From: Pseudomonadota bacterium | GTDB taxonomy: Bacteria > Pseudomonadota > Gammaproteobacteria > Steroidobacterales > Woeseiaceae | Assembly: GCA_020027645.1 (NCBI GenBank) | Contig: JAHKKM010000006.1 | Location: 1-64,000 of the forward strand | DNA: 64,000 nt | Reading direction: 5' to 3' | Shown here: piece by piece, positions 62,935-64,000 of the stretch | Layout: each line of letters opens with the position of its first letter | How positions within the stretch are numbered: the first letter of the stretch is position 1 | Notes under the pieces: model-generated | Told to the model about the DNA's origin: nothing | What the model saw: only the letters and a program-made list of their open reading frames with translations | Database searches by the model: none | Position numbers and translations under genes: made by a program

Positions 62935-64000
62935 AGGCAAGAAACATCGTGTAGGCCGCGTTATTGCTTTCTTCCCAGTGTGCGTAGCCGAGCTCGGCAA
63001 GGTGTGCTTCGAGTTCATTGGACTCGTGTTGCGGCACCTGGATCCCGGCAAGAATGCGACCGTGGTCGGAGCCGTGATTGCGGTAGTGGAAAAGGCTGAT
63101 GTTCCATTTCGTGCCAATCGCTTTGAGGAAATTGAGCAGTGCACCCGGCCGTTCCGGAAATTCGAAGCGGAACAGCCGCTCGTTTTCCAGCTTTTGCGCG
63201 CGGCCGCCGACCATATGACGAACATGCAGTTTTGCCACCTCGTTCTCGCTCAGATCCTCGAGCGGATAACCAAGCGCACGTAATTTACCGACCAGGGCAC
63301 GTCGTTCTGTCACGCCCTGGCGGAGTTCGATGCCGACAAAAATGTGGGCCTTGTTCGAGTCGCTGTACCTGTAATTGAATTCCGTAACGCTGCGTTTGCC
63401 GATGGCTTCACAGAAAGCCCGAAAACTTCCAGGGTGTTCGGGAATCTCCACCGCGAGTAGCATCTCGCGCTGTTCGCCGACAGCCGCACGCTCGGCAATA
63501 TGCCGCAGCCGGTCAAAATTGACGTTGGCCCCGCAAACGATCGCAACGACAGCCTTTCCTTTCAGTTTGCGATCAGCAATGTATTTCTTGGCGCCCGCAA
63601 CGGCGAGCGCGCCTGCCGGTTCTGCAATCGAACGCGTATCGTTGAAAATATCCTGGATTCCGGCGCAGATCTGATCCGTATCGACAGTGATGACTTCGTC
63701 GACAAATTCCTGGCACAGCCTGAACGTCTCATCACCCACCCGCCGGACTGCAACGCCGTCGGCGAAGATGCCCACGTGACGCAGAGTTACGGGGCTGCCG
63801 GCTTGCAGCGAGTCGCGCATTGCAGCCGAGTCGACCGGTTCGACTCCGATCACTTTGATGCCGGGGTTTTTTGACTTTATCCAGGTTGCGATGCCGGCAA
63901 TCAGGCCACCGCCGCCTATGGGCACGAAGACAGCGTGAATTTCTTCATTTGCCTGCCGGAGAATTTCCCGGCCGATGGTTCCCTGTCCAGCAATAACGTG
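62933..64000 (-). CDS. ilvA: Threonine dehydratase, partial
   Basis: Deaminates threonine to 2-oxobutyrate for isoleucine synthesis. The visible 355 residues are the C-terminal part: the end of the PLP fold (VPIGGGGLIAGIATWI, CGANVNFDRLRHIAERA) and two ACT-like regulatory domains, starting near EMLLAVEIPEHPG and ERLFRFEFPERPG, that bind isoleucine and valine in biosynthetic enzymes. The frame runs on past 64000 and the PLP lysine is outside the window. Its stop codon sits in a REP-like fragment. Confidence 0.95.
   Translation of the reverse strand, partial: HVIAGQGTIGREILRQANEEIHAVFVPIGGGGLIAGIATWIKSKNPGIKVIGVEPVDSAAMRDSLQAGSPVTLRHVGIFADGVAVRRVGDETFRLCQEFVDEVITVDTDQICAGIQDIFNDTRSIAEPAGALAVAGAKKYIADRKLKGKAVVAIVCGANVNFDRLRHIAERAAVGEQREMLLAVEIPEHPGSFRAFCEAIGKRSVTEFNYRYSDSNKAHIFVGIELRQGVTERRALVGKLRALGYPLEDLSENEVAKLHVRHMVGGRAQKLENERLFRFEFPERPGALLNFLKAIGTKWNISLFHYRNHGSDHGRILAGIQVPQHESNELEAHLAELGYAHWEESNNAAYTMFLA

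Overview
The window reads as a stretch of chromosome from a gammaproteobacterium with fairly high G+C. It has FadE-type acyl-CoA dehydrogenase, NudC, GspB/ExeA, PspF-PspABC, a gshA of the gammaproteobacterial type and ArgR. The mixture of a Xanthomonas/Bacteroidetes-like acetylated arginine cluster with a mevalonate pathway suggests a marine or sediment lineage near Woeseiales/Xanthomonadales. That placement is inference; there is no rRNA gene in the window. I recognised no tRNA gene, prophage, IS transposase or CRISPR array.

Layout. 95-8175 (minus): compact arginine operon argR, argG, P-loop/DUF1611-like gene, argC, argD, argF' (acetyl- or succinylornithine carbamoyltransferase), argB, argH, with paired palindromes upstream of argR as a likely ArgR operator. 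The argH gene lacks the usual N-terminus. 8298-18667: carboxylesterase, NRDE protein, NudC, an orphan FlhC-like regulator, a two-gene ABC exporter, an SRAP protein, a DhaL-DegV fusion resembling a joined FakA/FakB fatty acid kinase, and gspB/exeA. 18733-27225: dinB and ispA (minus) diverge from mvaD, phosphomevalonate kinase, an HMG-CoA reductase-mevalonate kinase fusion and idi (plus), with HMG-CoA synthase convergent. Together these encode acetoacetyl-CoA to FPP. 27336-34344: lipoprotein, DUF4286-DUF3667 membrane protein, FadE, malate dehydrogenase, and an ECF sigma factor with a likely membrane partner.

34609-37254: GntR (YtrA-like) regulator, ABC ATPase and permease preceded by a perfect 11-bp inverted repeat over a promoter. 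37276-40327: phage shock locus with a sigma-54 promoter, two PspC-type genes and an extra small membrane gene. 40410-50903: c-di-GMP enzyme, a membrane-anchored receiver protein, bactofilin, gshA, an aminotransferase coupled to a sulfotransferase, and two paralogous exported proteins. 50932-59992: ferredoxin-reductase-like flavoprotein, SDR with a triplicated translation-start cassette, quinone oxidoreductase, SLC13-type transporter with four RCK_C-like domains, a broken alpha/beta hydrolase, a UvrD-type helicase and a DUF1761 protein. 60303-64000: two unknown coupled genes, a minus-strand terminator with a possible small RNA, a class II aldolase gene bracketed by REP-like palindromes, and ilvA running off the right edge.

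The strongest candidates for something new are the mevalonate locus with its HMGR-MVK fusion, the P-loop protein that may supply the missing acetylglutamate synthase function in the arginine operon, the DhaL-DegV fusion, the orphan FlhC, and the triplicated start region at 52936-53080.
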